A DNA stretch of 64,000 nt from Streptomyces radiopugnans (GTDB taxonomy: Bacteria > Actinomycetota > Actinomycetes > Streptomycetales > Streptomycetaceae). Made by a program: the position numbers and the translations under genes. The stretch is taken from NCBI RefSeq assembly GCF_900110735.1, contig NZ_FOET01000017.1, positions 62,001 through 126,000 on the forward strand, written 5' to 3'. This document shows, piece by piece, positions 34,213 through 42,246 of the stretch. The stretch's first letter is position 1. Every line of letters begins with the position of its first letter. The notes below the pieces were generated by a model. The model was not told the DNA's origin. It did not search any database and saw only the letters and a program-made list of their open reading frames with translations.

Positions 34213-34568
34213 ACGAGAGTCCCTCTGAGTTCTGGAAGACGGGACGCCGGTCTACACGAAGCGTGCGCCTGGCAGGCAGACGGCAAAGACGGTGGAGCGT
34301 GGCCCTCCTCTGCCGGGGCAGGCCGACGGCCGGGACGGGGGAACCGGCTGTGTGCGCCCCTTTCACACAGCTTGGCGGCGAACCCGGACGCGGTGCGCCG
34401 CGCCTGGACGGCGACTGTGCCGCAGCCCTCGGTGAGCAGCTCGCCGGGACGAAGGCCGGCCTCGACCGACTCGGGGACACTGCTTCCGCCGTGCACGCCG
34501 TGGTGGGTGCCGCCGACGCCGACTTCGATGCCGGACTTACCGATGTTGACCGAAAACGCTCCCTTCAT
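34209..34568 (-). CDS. Hypothetical protein overlapping the cstA start
   Basis: A frame of 119 residues starting at ATG 34568 (MKGAFSVNIGKSGIEVGVGG) ends four bases into cstA. The first 60 codons have strong third-position G/C bias (VPESVEAGLRPGELLTEGCG), as in a real gene; the second half is Arg/Pro-rich and doubtful. No family is recognised. It could be a leader gene or a truncated remnant upstream of cstA. Confidence 0.3.
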   Translation of the reverse strand: MKGAFSVNIGKSGIEVGVGGTHHGVHGGSSVPESVEAGLRPGELLTEGCGTVAVQARRTASGFAAKLCERGAHSRFPRPGRRPAPAEEGHAPPSLPSACQAHASCRPASRLPELRGTLV

Positions 34569-34739
34569 AGCCCGTTCATGCTAGGCGACCGATCAGGCGA
34601 TGAGGAGTCCCTGGGGACCGGCGACGACCAGCACACTGGGCGGGCGCCGCACCCTCCGTCCACCCCGTTTGTCCAGTTGGCGCATGTTGGCCGATTCGGC
34701 ACAAGGTGAACCGCCGATCTTGAACCGGTGGCGTCGTGA

Positions 34740-34835
34740 GGGATTGATGGTCCTTGATCTCTGCGGTACGCGATACCCACAAGGCGGCGGCCTGACCGCC
34801 GAACGGCAGCGGTTCCGGGAACGGCAAGGGCGACT
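34740..34835 (+). mobile_element. IS630-type transposase N-terminal remnant
   Basis: A plus-strand frame reads LCGTRYPQGGGLTAERQRFR, matching the conserved RYPQGGGLTAERQ start of many actinomycete IS630-family transposases. Within about 15 codons the similarity ends, and no catalytic domain remains. Confidence 0.4.
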
Positions 34836-35355
34836 CGAGGACGACGAAGGCCACGGCGGACGGCTGCTTCCGCTGCTCCTTCGCAGACACGTCCACCGCC
34901 CCGGCGGTCGCCTCCGCGGCGGGACCACGTCGACGTGAAGCAACCCTCGGGAAGGTCGTCCGTCCTCCAGCGAACGCAGAAGGCCCAGGAGAGCCCCCCG
35001 GCCCGGGTCTTCCCCGACCTCCGCCGTTTCCCGGCCGGCAGGCCGGTCAGCCGCTGCGTCCCTTCGCGCTCACGCTGCGCGCCGCGGACGGGACCGCGCG
35101 GGTCAGAAGACGACCCGGCCGGCCGGGCCTCCGCACGACGGCCGCGCCGCGGCAGTCGCTCCCCACGGGCCGTTTCGGGATCGTTCCACGGCCCTGGCCA
35201 GGGCTCCGGGAAGCGTAGGCCCGGCCCTTCCCCTCTTGTACGGCGCTCCGTCAACCGGGATGGTTGTCCAGGACCTGACATGTCGATCAGGTTCCTCCGG
35301 GGCCCGTGAGGGCCTCGGGGTCAGGCCTCTGACGAGCTTCGAGACAAGGAGACAC
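34836..35355. other. Region without a supported gene
   Basis: About 520 bases between the IS630 remnant and the M23 peptidase gene. No gene-like frame. The peptidase promoter should lie near its right end. Confidence 0.45.
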
Positions 35356-35913
35356 ATGGCGAACGGAACGGGAGCGGTGCTGCGCAGGATCGCCGCGGCG
35401 GCGGGCGCGGTTCTGGCGGTCGCGGGCATCTCGCTGGCCTGGGCGGCCCCGGCCTCGGCCGCGGACTACTACTACGAACTCCCCTACCCGGCCGGCGAGG
35501 CCTACCAGGTCACCCAGGGGCCGGAGGGCACGTACTCGCACTACGGCCCGTACAACGAGTACGCCTGGGACTTCGGGCTCCCGGCGAACTACGAGGTCTC
35601 CGCCGCGCAGGCCGGCACGGTCCTCGTCTCGGACTGGTCACCGTACTGGCAGAACGGCATCGAGGTGATCATCCGGCACTCCAACGGCCGGTGCACCCAC
35701 TACGCGCACCTGAACCGGGCGATCTACAACACCGGCGACTGGGTGCCGCAGGGCCGGGTCATCGGCTGGTCCGGCAGCACGGGGGCGTCCTCCGGCCCCC
35801 ACCTGCACTTCCAGGTGATCGACTGCAACACCCGCGTGGGCATCCCCGCCACGCTCCAGGGCTGGACGCCCCCCACCGGCTCCTGGCCGGTGAGCGTGAA
35901 CAGCCGCGCCTGA
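35356..35913 (+). CDS. Secreted M23-family metallopeptidase
   Basis: 185-residue exported protein: a signal peptide (IAAAAGAVLAVAGISLAWAA, cleavage near ASAADYY) followed directly by an M23 (lysostaphin-like) domain. Zinc-site motifs are SHYGPYNEYAWDFGLP (H...D), then THYAHLN and GPHLHFQVID (HxH). A Cys pair (GRCTHY, IDCNTR) may stabilise the fold. Such enzymes cleave peptidoglycan cross-bridges or peptides, though some act only as regulators. ATG 35356 follows AAGGAG. It stands alone before the biosynthetic cluster. Confidence 0.9.
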   Translation: MANGTGAVLRRIAAAAGAVLAVAGISLAWAAPASAADYYYELPYPAGEAYQVTQGPEGTYSHYGPYNEYAWDFGLPANYEVSAAQAGTVLVSDWSPYWQNGIEVIIRHSNGRCTHYAHLNRAIYNTGDWVPQGRVIGWSGSTGASSGPHLHFQVIDCNTRVGIPATLQGWTPPTGSWPVSVNSRA

Positions 35914-36069
35914 CCTCCCGCCCGGTCCCGGCGCATTCCCGCCGCGCCGGTGCAGGCGGCCGACGGGGTGCCGCCGCACCCCGTCCCCGTCCCCTGGCGC
36001 GCTCACGCCCGGCACCGGGAGCGACCGGCCGCGGGTTGCGCGGCCGGGTCCGAAGGCGCTCCGTCCCGG

Positions 36070-36118
36070 CCGGCGGCCTTTCCCGGGCCCGGCGGCGGAG
36101 CCCGGGAAAGGCCGCCGG
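36070..36118 (+). terminator. Stem-loop after the M23 peptidase gene
   Basis: Perfect 19-bp inverted repeat (36070-36088 with 36100-36118, arm CCGGCGGCCTTTCCCGGGC), 11-base loop. It insulates the cluster border. Confidence 0.8.
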
Positions 36119-36234
36119 TGCCCGGTGCAGCTTCCTGAAACAAGAGGGGGAAAGGCGTGTCCGGCGTCTGTAGGGTTCTCGATACGGCGGTTTTGTGGTC
36201 GAACTCTGTGGCGGCAGGGGCCATATGTGAGGGA

Positions 36235-36576
36235 ATGATGCACGAGCGCGAGTTCAGGGCCTTTGTTTCGATCGCGGAAACCGGACGCATGGATGTCGCG
36301 GCGCGGCAGCTGGGATATTCCCAGCCGGCGATCACCTATCAGATCCAGTGTCTGGAACGGTCCCTCGGTTTCAAGCTGTTCACCCGGCACCCCAGCGGTG
36401 CGCGGCTGACCGGCGACGGGCACATGATCCTGCCCTCGGTGCGGGCGGTGCTGATGCTGATCGACAGCATCCGTGATCCGCGCGGCGGCCACACCGGCGA
36501 GCACGAGGCCGAAGCCGAGGCCGGGGAAGCTCCCGGAGGGACCGCCGTGCCGATGGTCCGGCAGCGCACCGCCTAG
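36235..36576 (+). CDS. LysR-type DNA-binding domain protein lacking the effector domain
   Basis: 113-residue protein with only the LysR winged helix-turn-helix: REFRAFVSIAETGRMDVAAR, QLGYSQPAITYQIQCLERSL, GFKLFTRHPSGARLT. Normal LysR proteins have about 300 residues with a sensor domain; here an acidic tail of 30 residues (GEHEAEAEAGEAPGG) follows and then a stop. Two adjacent ATGs (36235, 36238) follow GAGGG. Because it directly precedes mbtH on the same strand, it may be a pathway regulator without a ligand domain, similar in design to some small LuxR- or LysR-like cluster regulators. It could also be a truncated gene that is still expressed. Confidence 0.75.
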   Translation: MMHEREFRAFVSIAETGRMDVAARQLGYSQPAITYQIQCLERSLGFKLFTRHPSGARLTGDGHMILPSVRAVLMLIDSIRDPRGGHTGEHEAEAEAGEAPGGTAVPMVRQRTA

Positions 36577-36654
36577 TACCGCCGCCGGGAACCCCCTGTA
36601 CCGGAGCCCGTTCCCGGGCCGCCTCGAACGCCGAACACGCTTGGAGAGAAGACG

Positions 36655-36873
36655 ATGAGCAGCAACCCCTTCGAGGACAACGACGCCCAGTACTACGTAC
36701 TGGTCAACGAGGAGGGTCAGCACTCGCTGTGGCCCGCCTTCGCCGAGGTTCCCGCGGGCTGGACGGTGGTGCACGGGCAGGACGGCAGGCAGGCATGCCT
36801 GGACTACGTCAACGAGAACTGGACCGACATGCGCCCGCTCAGCCTCGCGCGCCGGATGGAAGGCGCCCGGTAG
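36655..36873 (+). CDS. MbtH-like protein
   Basis: 72-residue MbtH-family protein with all hallmarks: [40 protein letters not shown] and [18 protein letters not shown]. MbtH-like proteins bind NRPS adenylation domains and are often required for their folding and activity. It should serve the three NRPS proteins starting at 46438 and possibly a trans-acting adenylation enzyme outside the window. Confidence 0.97.
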   Translation: MSSNPFEDNDAQYYVLVNEEGQHSLWPAFAEVPAGWTVVHGQDGRQACLDYVNENWTDMRPLSLARRMEGAR

Positions 36874-36897
36874 GACCCCGCGGCGGAAAGGACGATC

Positions 36898-37665
36898 ATG
36901 TACACGGAATCCGCCGCTGCCGCGGTACACCGGCCGCAGCCACGGCCGCACGCCGACCGGGTGCTGGTGTGCCTGAGCTACTGCGGCGGTGGGACCGCGC
37001 CGTTCCGGCAGTGGGCCAGGACTTTGCCGGACGACGTGGAACTGGCACTGATCTGCTATCCCGGTCGGGAGTCGCGGTTCGGCACGCCGTTCGCACGTGA
37101 CTGGACCGCCCTCCGCGACGACGTGGTGCGGGCCGTCCGCAGCCTCGCCGGCCGTCCCTACATCCTGTTCGGCCACAGTATGGGGTCGTGGCTGGCCTTC
37201 GAGACCGCGGCACAGCTGGAACGCCTCGGTGTCGCGCCGCCCTCGGCCCTTGTCGTCTCCGGAGGCGTGGCGCCGCACAAGCGCCGGGAGGTACGCAGCC
37301 ACGTGCCGCGCTCGGACGACAGCGACGAAGCCCTCGTCCGGTGGATGCGGGAGTTCGGGCAGATGACCGCGGTGGTCGCCAACGAGCCGGAGCTCGTCAA
37401 GCTCGCGGTGGAGCTGCTCCGGGCGGATCTCGTGGTGTCGGAGTCCTACCGGTTCGCCGAGGGCTCCCGGGTCTCGGTGCCGCTGCGTGTGCTCTACGGG
37501 GCCGAGGACTGCGAGCCCTTCGATTACGTCGAGCGGCACTGGAGGTCCCTGACGGACGGCGCCTTCGAGGCGGTCGAGTTGCCCGGCGGGCACTTCTACA
37601 CCCCGGACGTGTGGTCCAGGCTGCCGGAGTGGTGCTCCCTCCCCGTCCCCTGCCCCGCCCGCTAG
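36898..37665 (+). CDS. Type II thioesterase (proofreading, NRPS/PKS)
   Basis: 255-residue alpha/beta-hydrolase thioesterase. Catalytic motifs: nucleophile GHSMGS (Ser94), acid in YGAEDCEPF, His in LPGGHFYTPD. N-terminal LVCLSYCGGGTAPFRQWART and CYPGRESRF are typical of type II thioesterases, which remove wrong acyl groups from carrier domains. ATG 36898 with AAAGGA upstream; 24 bases after mbtH, so co-transcribed. A 25-bp stem closes this unit. Confidence 0.95.
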   Translation: MYTESAAAAVHRPQPRPHADRVLVCLSYCGGGTAPFRQWARTLPDDVELALICYPGRESRFGTPFARDWTALRDDVVRAVRSLAGRPYILFGHSMGSWLAFETAAQLERLGVAPPSALVVSGGVAPHKRREVRSHVPRSDDSDEALVRWMREFGQMTAVVANEPELVKLAVELLRADLVVSESYRFAEGSRVSVPLRVLYGAEDCEPFDYVERHWRSLTDGAFEAVELPGGHFYTPDVWSRLPEWCSLPVPCPAR

Positions 37666-37667
37666 CC

Positions 37668-37741
37668 GGGACCGAACGCCGAAGCCTCCGGCATGGCGTC
37701 CTCCAAGGAGGCGCCGGCCGGAGGCTTCGGCGTTCGGTCCC
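37668..37741. terminator. Bidirectional terminator between convergent genes
   Basis: Perfect 25-bp inverted repeat (37668-37692 with 37717-37741, arm starts GGGACCGAACGCCGAAGCC), 24-base loop, between the thioesterase stop (37665) and the convergent membrane protein stop (37799). Confidence 0.88.
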
Positions 37742-37798
37742 CGTTTCCCGGAAAGGTCCGGAGCCGGTCACAGGATCCGGACCGTTCCGGTCGGCGCC

Positions 37799-38758
37799 TC
37801 AGGAATCGCCGCGCAGGACACGTCTGCGGTCGTACAGGACCAGCAGGAGGGTCATCCCCATCATCACGCCCAGGACCGCGCCGACCTCCCTGGCCAGCGC
37901 GCCCGTCAGCGGGTACTCCGGGGCGGGCTGCTGCATGTCCGTGAGGGTGAGGAGGTTGTAGATGCTGTAGGAGAACAGCATGCCCGACGATACCCATGCC
38001 GCCGCCATGGGAGGCAGGAACCTCCGTGACCCGCGCCGGGTGGTCAGCACCAGGATGCCCCACGCCCCCGCGAAGGCCCACACCCCGGTACTCAACGACA
38101 GCAGGCGCCACCACACGTCGCGGTTGTCCAGCATGGCCGGGTCGAGGCCGAGGGTGCCGCCGGCCGCCCAGAACACCTTGACACAGCCGAGCAGGACGCA
38201 ACCGACCGCGACGAGCCCGGCCAGGATCGTCTGCAGCGGCCGGGTGCTTCCCGGCGGTTCCCCGCAGTCGGTCGGACCGCCCAGCGCCTCCGGCCACCGC
38301 GCCTTGGCATACCCCGCCAGGGCGAGCGGCAGACCGACACCCACTCCGACCAGCGAGATCATCACCAGGATCTGCTCGTAGATCCAGAAGTCGGGGGAGC
38401 CCGCCTCCTGGTCCCGGCTCATCGCGGCCGGGCCGAGCACCGGTGCCAGCAGCAGCATGGGGACGAGCAGGCCGGTTCCCACCCACACGGGCAGGGCCAC
38501 CAGCCATGCGGGCAGCCGTTCGCCCCAGGGCCTGGAGAACGCCATCGCCAGCAGGATGCCGACGGCGGCGAGGAAGGCGGTCGCCGCGTTGATCGCCCGC
38601 CAGTCGGCGCCGCCCATTTGTTCGGTCGGAATGAAGAGACCGAAAGCCCAGACGATTTTAATCAGCAGATACGGTGTCACCGCCACGGCGGCTCCATAAC
38701 CGGATATTCTGCGTATTTTCGTCAATCGATCGGTCGGCCGCTCTGCCGTGACTGTCAT
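37799..38758 (-). CDS. Cluster-associated integral membrane protein
   Basis: 319-residue protein with about eight membrane helices (for example AVAVTPYLLIKIVWAFGLFI, LPVWVGTGLLVPMLLLAPVL, MMGMTLLLVLYDRR). ATG 38758 (MTVTAERPTDRL) is preferred to an ATG 42 bases upstream; neither has a strong ribosome site. It is not an ABC or MFS transporter by motif, and no family is recognised. Its place 69 bases downstream of the ketosynthase pair, on the same strand, suggests it belongs to the cluster, perhaps in export, immunity or membrane anchoring of the acyl pathway; this is inference. Confidence 0.78.
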   Translation of the reverse strand: MTVTAERPTDRLTKIRRISGYGAAVAVTPYLLIKIVWAFGLFIPTEQMGGADWRAINAATAFLAAVGILLAMAFSRPWGERLPAWLVALPVWVGTGLLVPMLLLAPVLGPAAMSRDQEAGSPDFWIYEQILVMISLVGVGVGLPLALAGYAKARWPEALGGPTDCGEPPGSTRPLQTILAGLVAVGCVLLGCVKVFWAAGGTLGLDPAMLDNRDVWWRLLSLSTGVWAFAGAWGILVLTTRRGSRRFLPPMAAAWVSSGMLFSYSIYNLLTLTDMQQPAPEYPLTGALAREVGAVLGVMMGMTLLLVLYDRRRVLRGDS

Positions 38759-38827
38759 GCCGGTATGATATCCGGGCCGCAGCAGACCGGTCAAAATCAT
38801 CCGCGCATATCAGCGAATATCCGCTGT

Positions 38828-39820
38828 TCAATGGAATTCGGATTGAACGGGGGCGTCGAGGGCTATCGCGGTGAGATGCCCGGATTCCGAGACCGACACC
38901 ACCAGTCCGGTCCCCCCGGTCCGGGCGAGCGCGATCAGCTCCAGCAGGCCCGAGACCGCGCAGTGCCGTGCCCGGCTGACCGCCCCGGCGGGGTCCCGCA
39001 CCGAGCCGCCCGCCTCGGCGAGGGACTCGACGACGGCGTCGCGGACCGCACCGCCGAACTCCGCGGCGGCGGCCGGTCCGCTGACCACCAGGCGCACGTT
39101 CCGCGCCCCGCCCGCCAGAGCGGCGACCCGTCCGCAGCTCGCGGCGAGGGCAGCCGGGTCCCGGTCGCCGTCGGCGCCCCGGGGGACGAACCGGGAGATC
39201 CCGCCGGTGATCCCGGCGAGGACGCCGACGCCCTCGCCGGAGACCGGAGCCGGGTCTCTCGACAGCACGACAGCGGCGGCGGCGTCGTACCGGTCGCGTC
39301 CGTCGTCCCCGGCCGGCACCTGGTCGGCCGCCGCGGCCACCACCCGGTCGGCCCGGCCTGTGCGCAGCGCGGTCACGGCGAACTGCACGGCCTCCAGGCC
39401 CGCGGTGACCGGATTGGTGAGCGTGACCGAGAACGCGCGGGCGCCGGTGCTGATGGCCAGCTGGCTGCCGGGAGTGTTCATCGAGAACGCGGGCACCTCG
39501 GCGGGGCTGATCCCCTGGACGCCCGTGGTGGCGAGGGTGTCGTCCATCCTCCGGTGCACCCCGGCGATCGCGTACTGGGTGCCGGTGACCACGCCGAAGC
39601 GCTCGGCGGGGGCCCCGGTGAGCGGCGGCTCGTCGTGGCGCCTGCCGAGTGCCTGGTTGCCCGCCGCCAGCAGGTACCGGGTGGCCGGGCTGAGGTACTT
39701 CCAGCCCCGCCGGCCGAGGTGGGCGGCGGGATCGAACCACGCGGCGGCACCGGTGCCGTCCCCCTCGGCGGGCCGGGGCTCCTCGGCGACGGCGCCCGCC
39801 GCGGTGATCAGCACGGTCAT
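38828..39820 (-). CDS. Ketosynthase-like protein (KS-beta/chain length factor type)
   Basis: 330-residue beta-ketoacyl synthase fold without a catalytic Cys: the active-site loop reads TLTNPVTAGLEAVQFAVTAL where ketosynthases have TACSAG. Other family parts are VLITAAGAVAEEPRPAEGDG, FGVVTGTQYAIAGVHRRM and GRADRVVAAAADQVP. It is shorter than usual (about 400 residues) and its C-terminal half is reduced, so the His/His part is not obvious. It starts within the stop of the KS-alpha gene (ATGA overlap), the classic coupling of a KS-alpha/KS-beta heterodimer in type II polyketide synthases. It probably sets the length of the acyl chain attached to the peptide. Confidence 0.85.
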   Translation of the reverse strand: MTVLITAAGAVAEEPRPAEGDGTGAAAWFDPAAHLGRRGWKYLSPATRYLLAAGNQALGRRHDEPPLTGAPAERFGVVTGTQYAIAGVHRRMDDTLATTGVQGISPAEVPAFSMNTPGSQLAISTGARAFSVTLTNPVTAGLEAVQFAVTALRTGRADRVVAAAADQVPAGDDGRDRYDAAAAVVLSRDPAPVSGEGVGVLAGITGGISRFVPRGADGDRDPAALAASCGRVAALAGGARNVRLVVSGPAAAAEFGGAVRDAVVESLAEAGGSVRDPAGAVSRARHCAVSGLLELIALARTGGTGLVVSVSESGHLTAIALDAPVQSEFH

Positions 39821-40983
39821 CCGACGGCCCTCCAGGCGAGCACGGCGTTGTTGCCCCCGAAGCCGGTACCGCTCACCAGCACAGACGGCCGGGTGAGCGG
39901 GGCGGGTTCTCCCAGCGGAACCCTCAGCGGGCAATCGGGGTCGAGCGTGGCGACGTGGGCGTTGGGGGGAACCACCCCATGCCGCAGGATCAGGGCCGCG
40001 ATCACACAGCCGAACACCCCGGCCGCGCCCGCGGTGTGGCCCATCACGGCCTTCGGCGCGTACCCGGCCACCTCGGCGGCGCCGCCGCCGACGGCCGCCA
40101 CGGCCCGTCCGACCGCGGCGGACTCCACGGAGTCGTTGCCCGCCACCCCGGCGCGGTGCAGTACGACGGCGCCGGGGGCCTCGGTGGCGCCGGCGAGCGC
40201 CCGGACGGCCGAGCGGCACAGTTGCTCGCCGGACGGCTCGGGGGCCATCGGGTGGTGGGCGTCGCAGCTCCAGCCGTGGCCGGCGAGTGCGGCCCGCGCG
40301 GCGGCGCCCCGGTGCCGGGCGGATTCGGCGGACTCCAGCACCACGGCGGCGGCGCCCTCGCCGGTGACCATGCCCGCGCGATCGGCGTCGAAGGGCCTGC
40401 AGCACTCCGGGTCCACCAGCCCGAACCGCTGCAGTGTACCGATCGCGACCCGTGAGAAGGCGTCCCCGCCGCAGGCGATGACGGTGTCGGCCTGGCCGGT
40501 CTCGATCAGCTCGGCGCCCCAGCCGACCGCGTAGGCCCCCGCCGAGCAGGCGGTGGAGAGGGTCTGGCTGGGGCCACCGATGCCGAACCGGCCGGCGAGC
40601 ACGGCGGCGACGCGGTGGGTGGCGAGATGCCGGTCGGACGCCTCGCGTGTCTCCGCCAGGTCGATGTCGCCGAGCGAGGTGCCGACGGTCAGGCCGGCGT
40701 CGCGCAGGTCCTCGGCCGTCAGGCCGGCGTCCCCGACGGCCTCCGCGACGGCGGCCGCCACCAGTGCGCTGGTCCGCCCGGCCGGTTCGCCGCCGGACGC
40801 CGCCGCGTCCGGGAGGACGGGGCCCGGGTCGGGTGCCGCGTACAGGTAGGGCCGGGTCGACAGCCCGCAGGCGTCCGGCGCGGGCACCGGCCGCCGGTCC
40901 GCGCGGAGCAGACCGTCCCACAGGGCGGCGGTTCCGCTGCCGAAACAGCTCACCGCCCCCAGTCCCGTGACAACGACCGTCAC
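39817..40983 (-). CDS. Ketosynthase (KS-alpha) of a type II PKS-like acyl pathway
   Basis: 388-residue ketosynthase. The nucleophile Cys146 lies in LSTACSAGAYAVG. The first catalytic His is in LHRAGVAGND (usual HGTGTxxND, so only His and ND are kept), then KAVMGHTAGAAG supplies Lys311 and His316. GTG 40983 is used, with GGAGG-type sequence upstream. It condenses malonyl units on the acyl carrier protein encoded divergently at 41226, together with the downstream KS-beta. No ketoreductase is present in the window, so that step must come from elsewhere. Confidence 0.92.
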   Translation of the reverse strand: MTVVVTGLGAVSCFGSGTAALWDGLLRADRRPVPAPDACGLSTRPYLYAAPDPGPVLPDAAASGGEPAGRTSALVAAAVAEAVGDAGLTAEDLRDAGLTVGTSLGDIDLAETREASDRHLATHRVAAVLAGRFGIGGPSQTLSTACSAGAYAVGWGAELIETGQADTVIACGGDAFSRVAIGTLQRFGLVDPECCRPFDADRAGMVTGEGAAAVVLESAESARHRGAAARAALAGHGWSCDAHHPMAPEPSGEQLCRSAVRALAGATEAPGAVVLHRAGVAGNDSVESAAVGRAVAAVGGGAAEVAGYAPKAVMGHTAGAAGVFGCVIAALILRHGVVPPNAHVATLDPDCPLRVPLGEPAPLTRPSVLVSGTGFGGNNAVLAWRAVG

Positions 40984-41225
40984 CGGTGCACCTCGCTCCT
41001 CCGGGTAGCGCGACACAATTGCCGACGCCGGTCAGGATGCATTCGTAAAGGCCGAGGCCCGTAGCCCTTGCAAGTACCTGCAGCAATCGGGCGGGCACCT
41101 CCTCGCCTTCGGCGCACTGCCATAACATCGGCGAAGATCGACGCGGTGTCGCGTTCTTCAGGAAGAAACAGACGCGGAATACCGGAGGGTAAACCGCGCG
41201 AACGGCCCGAGGAAAGGGAATTCCG
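40984..41225. promoter_or_regulatory. Divergent promoter of the KS pair and the ACP-DsrE operon
   Basis: 242 bases between divergent starts, relatively AT-rich around 41015-41060 and 41120-41190. It should hold both promoters of the acyl pathway; no clear operator repeat was seen. Confidence 0.5.
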
Positions 41226-41477
41226 GTGAGTGCCGAAACCACACTGGACGTGTCGGAACTTCGGGAGCTGGTGGCGGACACGCTGGACGTCGAGCCGTCG
41301 GAGCTGACCGACGAGGTGCTCCTCATCGAGGAGCTGGAAGTCGACTCGGTGGTGGCGCTGGAACTCGCGGTCACGCTCGAGCAGCGGTACCGGATAAAGA
41401 TTCCCGAGGAGGAGCTCGGCACGGTCCGCAGGTTCCCCGACATCCAGGACCTGCTGAACCGGAAGCTGCGCGGTTGA
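41226..41477 (+). CDS. Acyl carrier protein
   Basis: 83-residue stand-alone ACP. The phosphopantetheine Ser41 lies in EELEVDSVVALELAVTLEQR; the acidic helices (TLDVEPSELTDEVLLIEE) are typical. GTG 41226 follows AAAGGGAA. It is the carrier for the acyl chain built by the divergent ketosynthase pair and dehydrated by the hotdog protein at 42653. The next gene starts in its stop codon. Confidence 0.95.
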   Translation: MSAETTLDVSELRELVADTLDVEPSELTDEVLLIEELEVDSVVALELAVTLEQRYRIKIPEEELGTVRRFPDIQDLLNRKLRG

Positions 41478-41833
41478 TGGACGCGCAGACGGCCCGCGCC
41501 GCGGACGCCGCTTCCTATTTCCTGATCGAGAGCAAGGGGAACTGGGCCGGCCCCAACGCGGGCACCTTCCTCCTGGACGCCGCGGCGCTCGCCGAAGCCG
41601 GCCACCGGGTGCGGGTCTTCCTCGTCGAGGACGGCGTGCTCAGCGCCGTGGGCACCGACACACCCGAGATCGAGCGGCTGGCCGCGGCCGGCGTCGAGAT
41701 CCTCGTGGACGACTTCTCCGCGGCGCAGCGCGCGCTCGGCGCGACGAAGCTGTCGCCGCACGTGAGGCTGGCCGGCATGGACGTCGCCGCCGCGGCGCTG
41801 ACCCAGGACGGCTGCCGGGGGGTGTGGCACTGA
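41477..41833 (+). CDS. DsrE-family protein 1
   Basis: 118-residue DsrE/DsrF-like protein (YFLIESKGNWAGPNAGTFLL, AEAGHRVRVFLVEDGVLSAV, AAAGVEILVDDFSAAQRALG). A Cys near the C-terminus (QDGCRGVWH, Cys113) could be the sulfur-carrying residue. DsrE, TusD and relatives pass persulfide sulfur between proteins, and the DsrEFH and TusBCD complexes have three different subunits. Here it is the first of three consecutive DsrE-type genes with one-base stop/start overlaps (TGATG), directly after an ACP. Placement in a polyketide/NRPS operon is unusual. Confidence 0.82.
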   Translation: MDAQTARAADAASYFLIESKGNWAGPNAGTFLLDAAALAEAGHRVRVFLVEDGVLSAVGTDTPEIERLAAAGVEILVDDFSAAQRALGATKLSPHVRLAGMDVAAAALTQDGCRGVWH

Positions 41834-42246
41834 TGGCGACCACGATGGAACGCCGCATGTGGGACCTGCTGTTGATCCTGACGGCGGCCCCGCACTCGAG
41901 CGACGTGGTGACCTCGGCGCTGCGGCTCTCCCAGGCGGTGCTCGACAACGGCGGTTCGGTACGGGTCTGGGCGTGCGGCTACGCCACGATGATGACCCAG
42001 GACACCTTCGGCGACACCAAGCTGCCGAACACCCGCGACCCCGAGGGCCACTACCCCTCGCCCTCGGCGATCGTCCAGCGGATGATCGCCGACGGCCAGG
42101 GCCGCTTCGCCTGGATCGGGTGCACCGCGTGCACCGAGGAGCGCGGCGCCACCCACCACATACCGCAGGTGCGGCACCGGTCCCCGCTCAGGCTGGCGGC
42201 CACCGTCGCCGGGGCCAAGCAGACTCTCTACCTCGGAGGGGCCTGA
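41833..42246 (+). CDS. DsrE-family protein 2 (TusD/DsrE-like, CxxC)
   Basis: 137-residue DsrE-like protein (MWDLLLILTAAPHSSDVVTS, LSQAVLDNGGSVRVWACGYA). Its AWIGCTACTEERG segment puts Cys97 and Cys100 where DsrE/TusD carry the catalytic Cys, making it the best candidate for a sulfur-binding subunit of the trio. Residues 60-85 form the long insertion typical of DsrE/TusD. It starts in the stop of protein 1 and stops in the start of protein 3, so equal production is expected. Confidence 0.82.
   Translation: MATTMERRMWDLLLILTAAPHSSDVVTSALRLSQAVLDNGGSVRVWACGYATMMTQDTFGDTKLPNTRDPEGHYPSPSAIVQRMIADGQGRFAWIGCTACTEERGATHHIPQVRHRSPLRLAATVAGAKQTLYLGGA

Noticed and set aside
31882-34584. A 900-codon plus-strand open frame opposite the ArsA-like and cstA genes
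   Set aside because: Asp/Gln/His/Arg-rich antisense artefact; the minus strand carries three well-recognised genes.
40984-41225. A specific SARP or LuxR binding repeat in the divergent promoter
   Set aside because: No convincing direct heptamer repeat or dyad could be aligned, so only the region is annotated.
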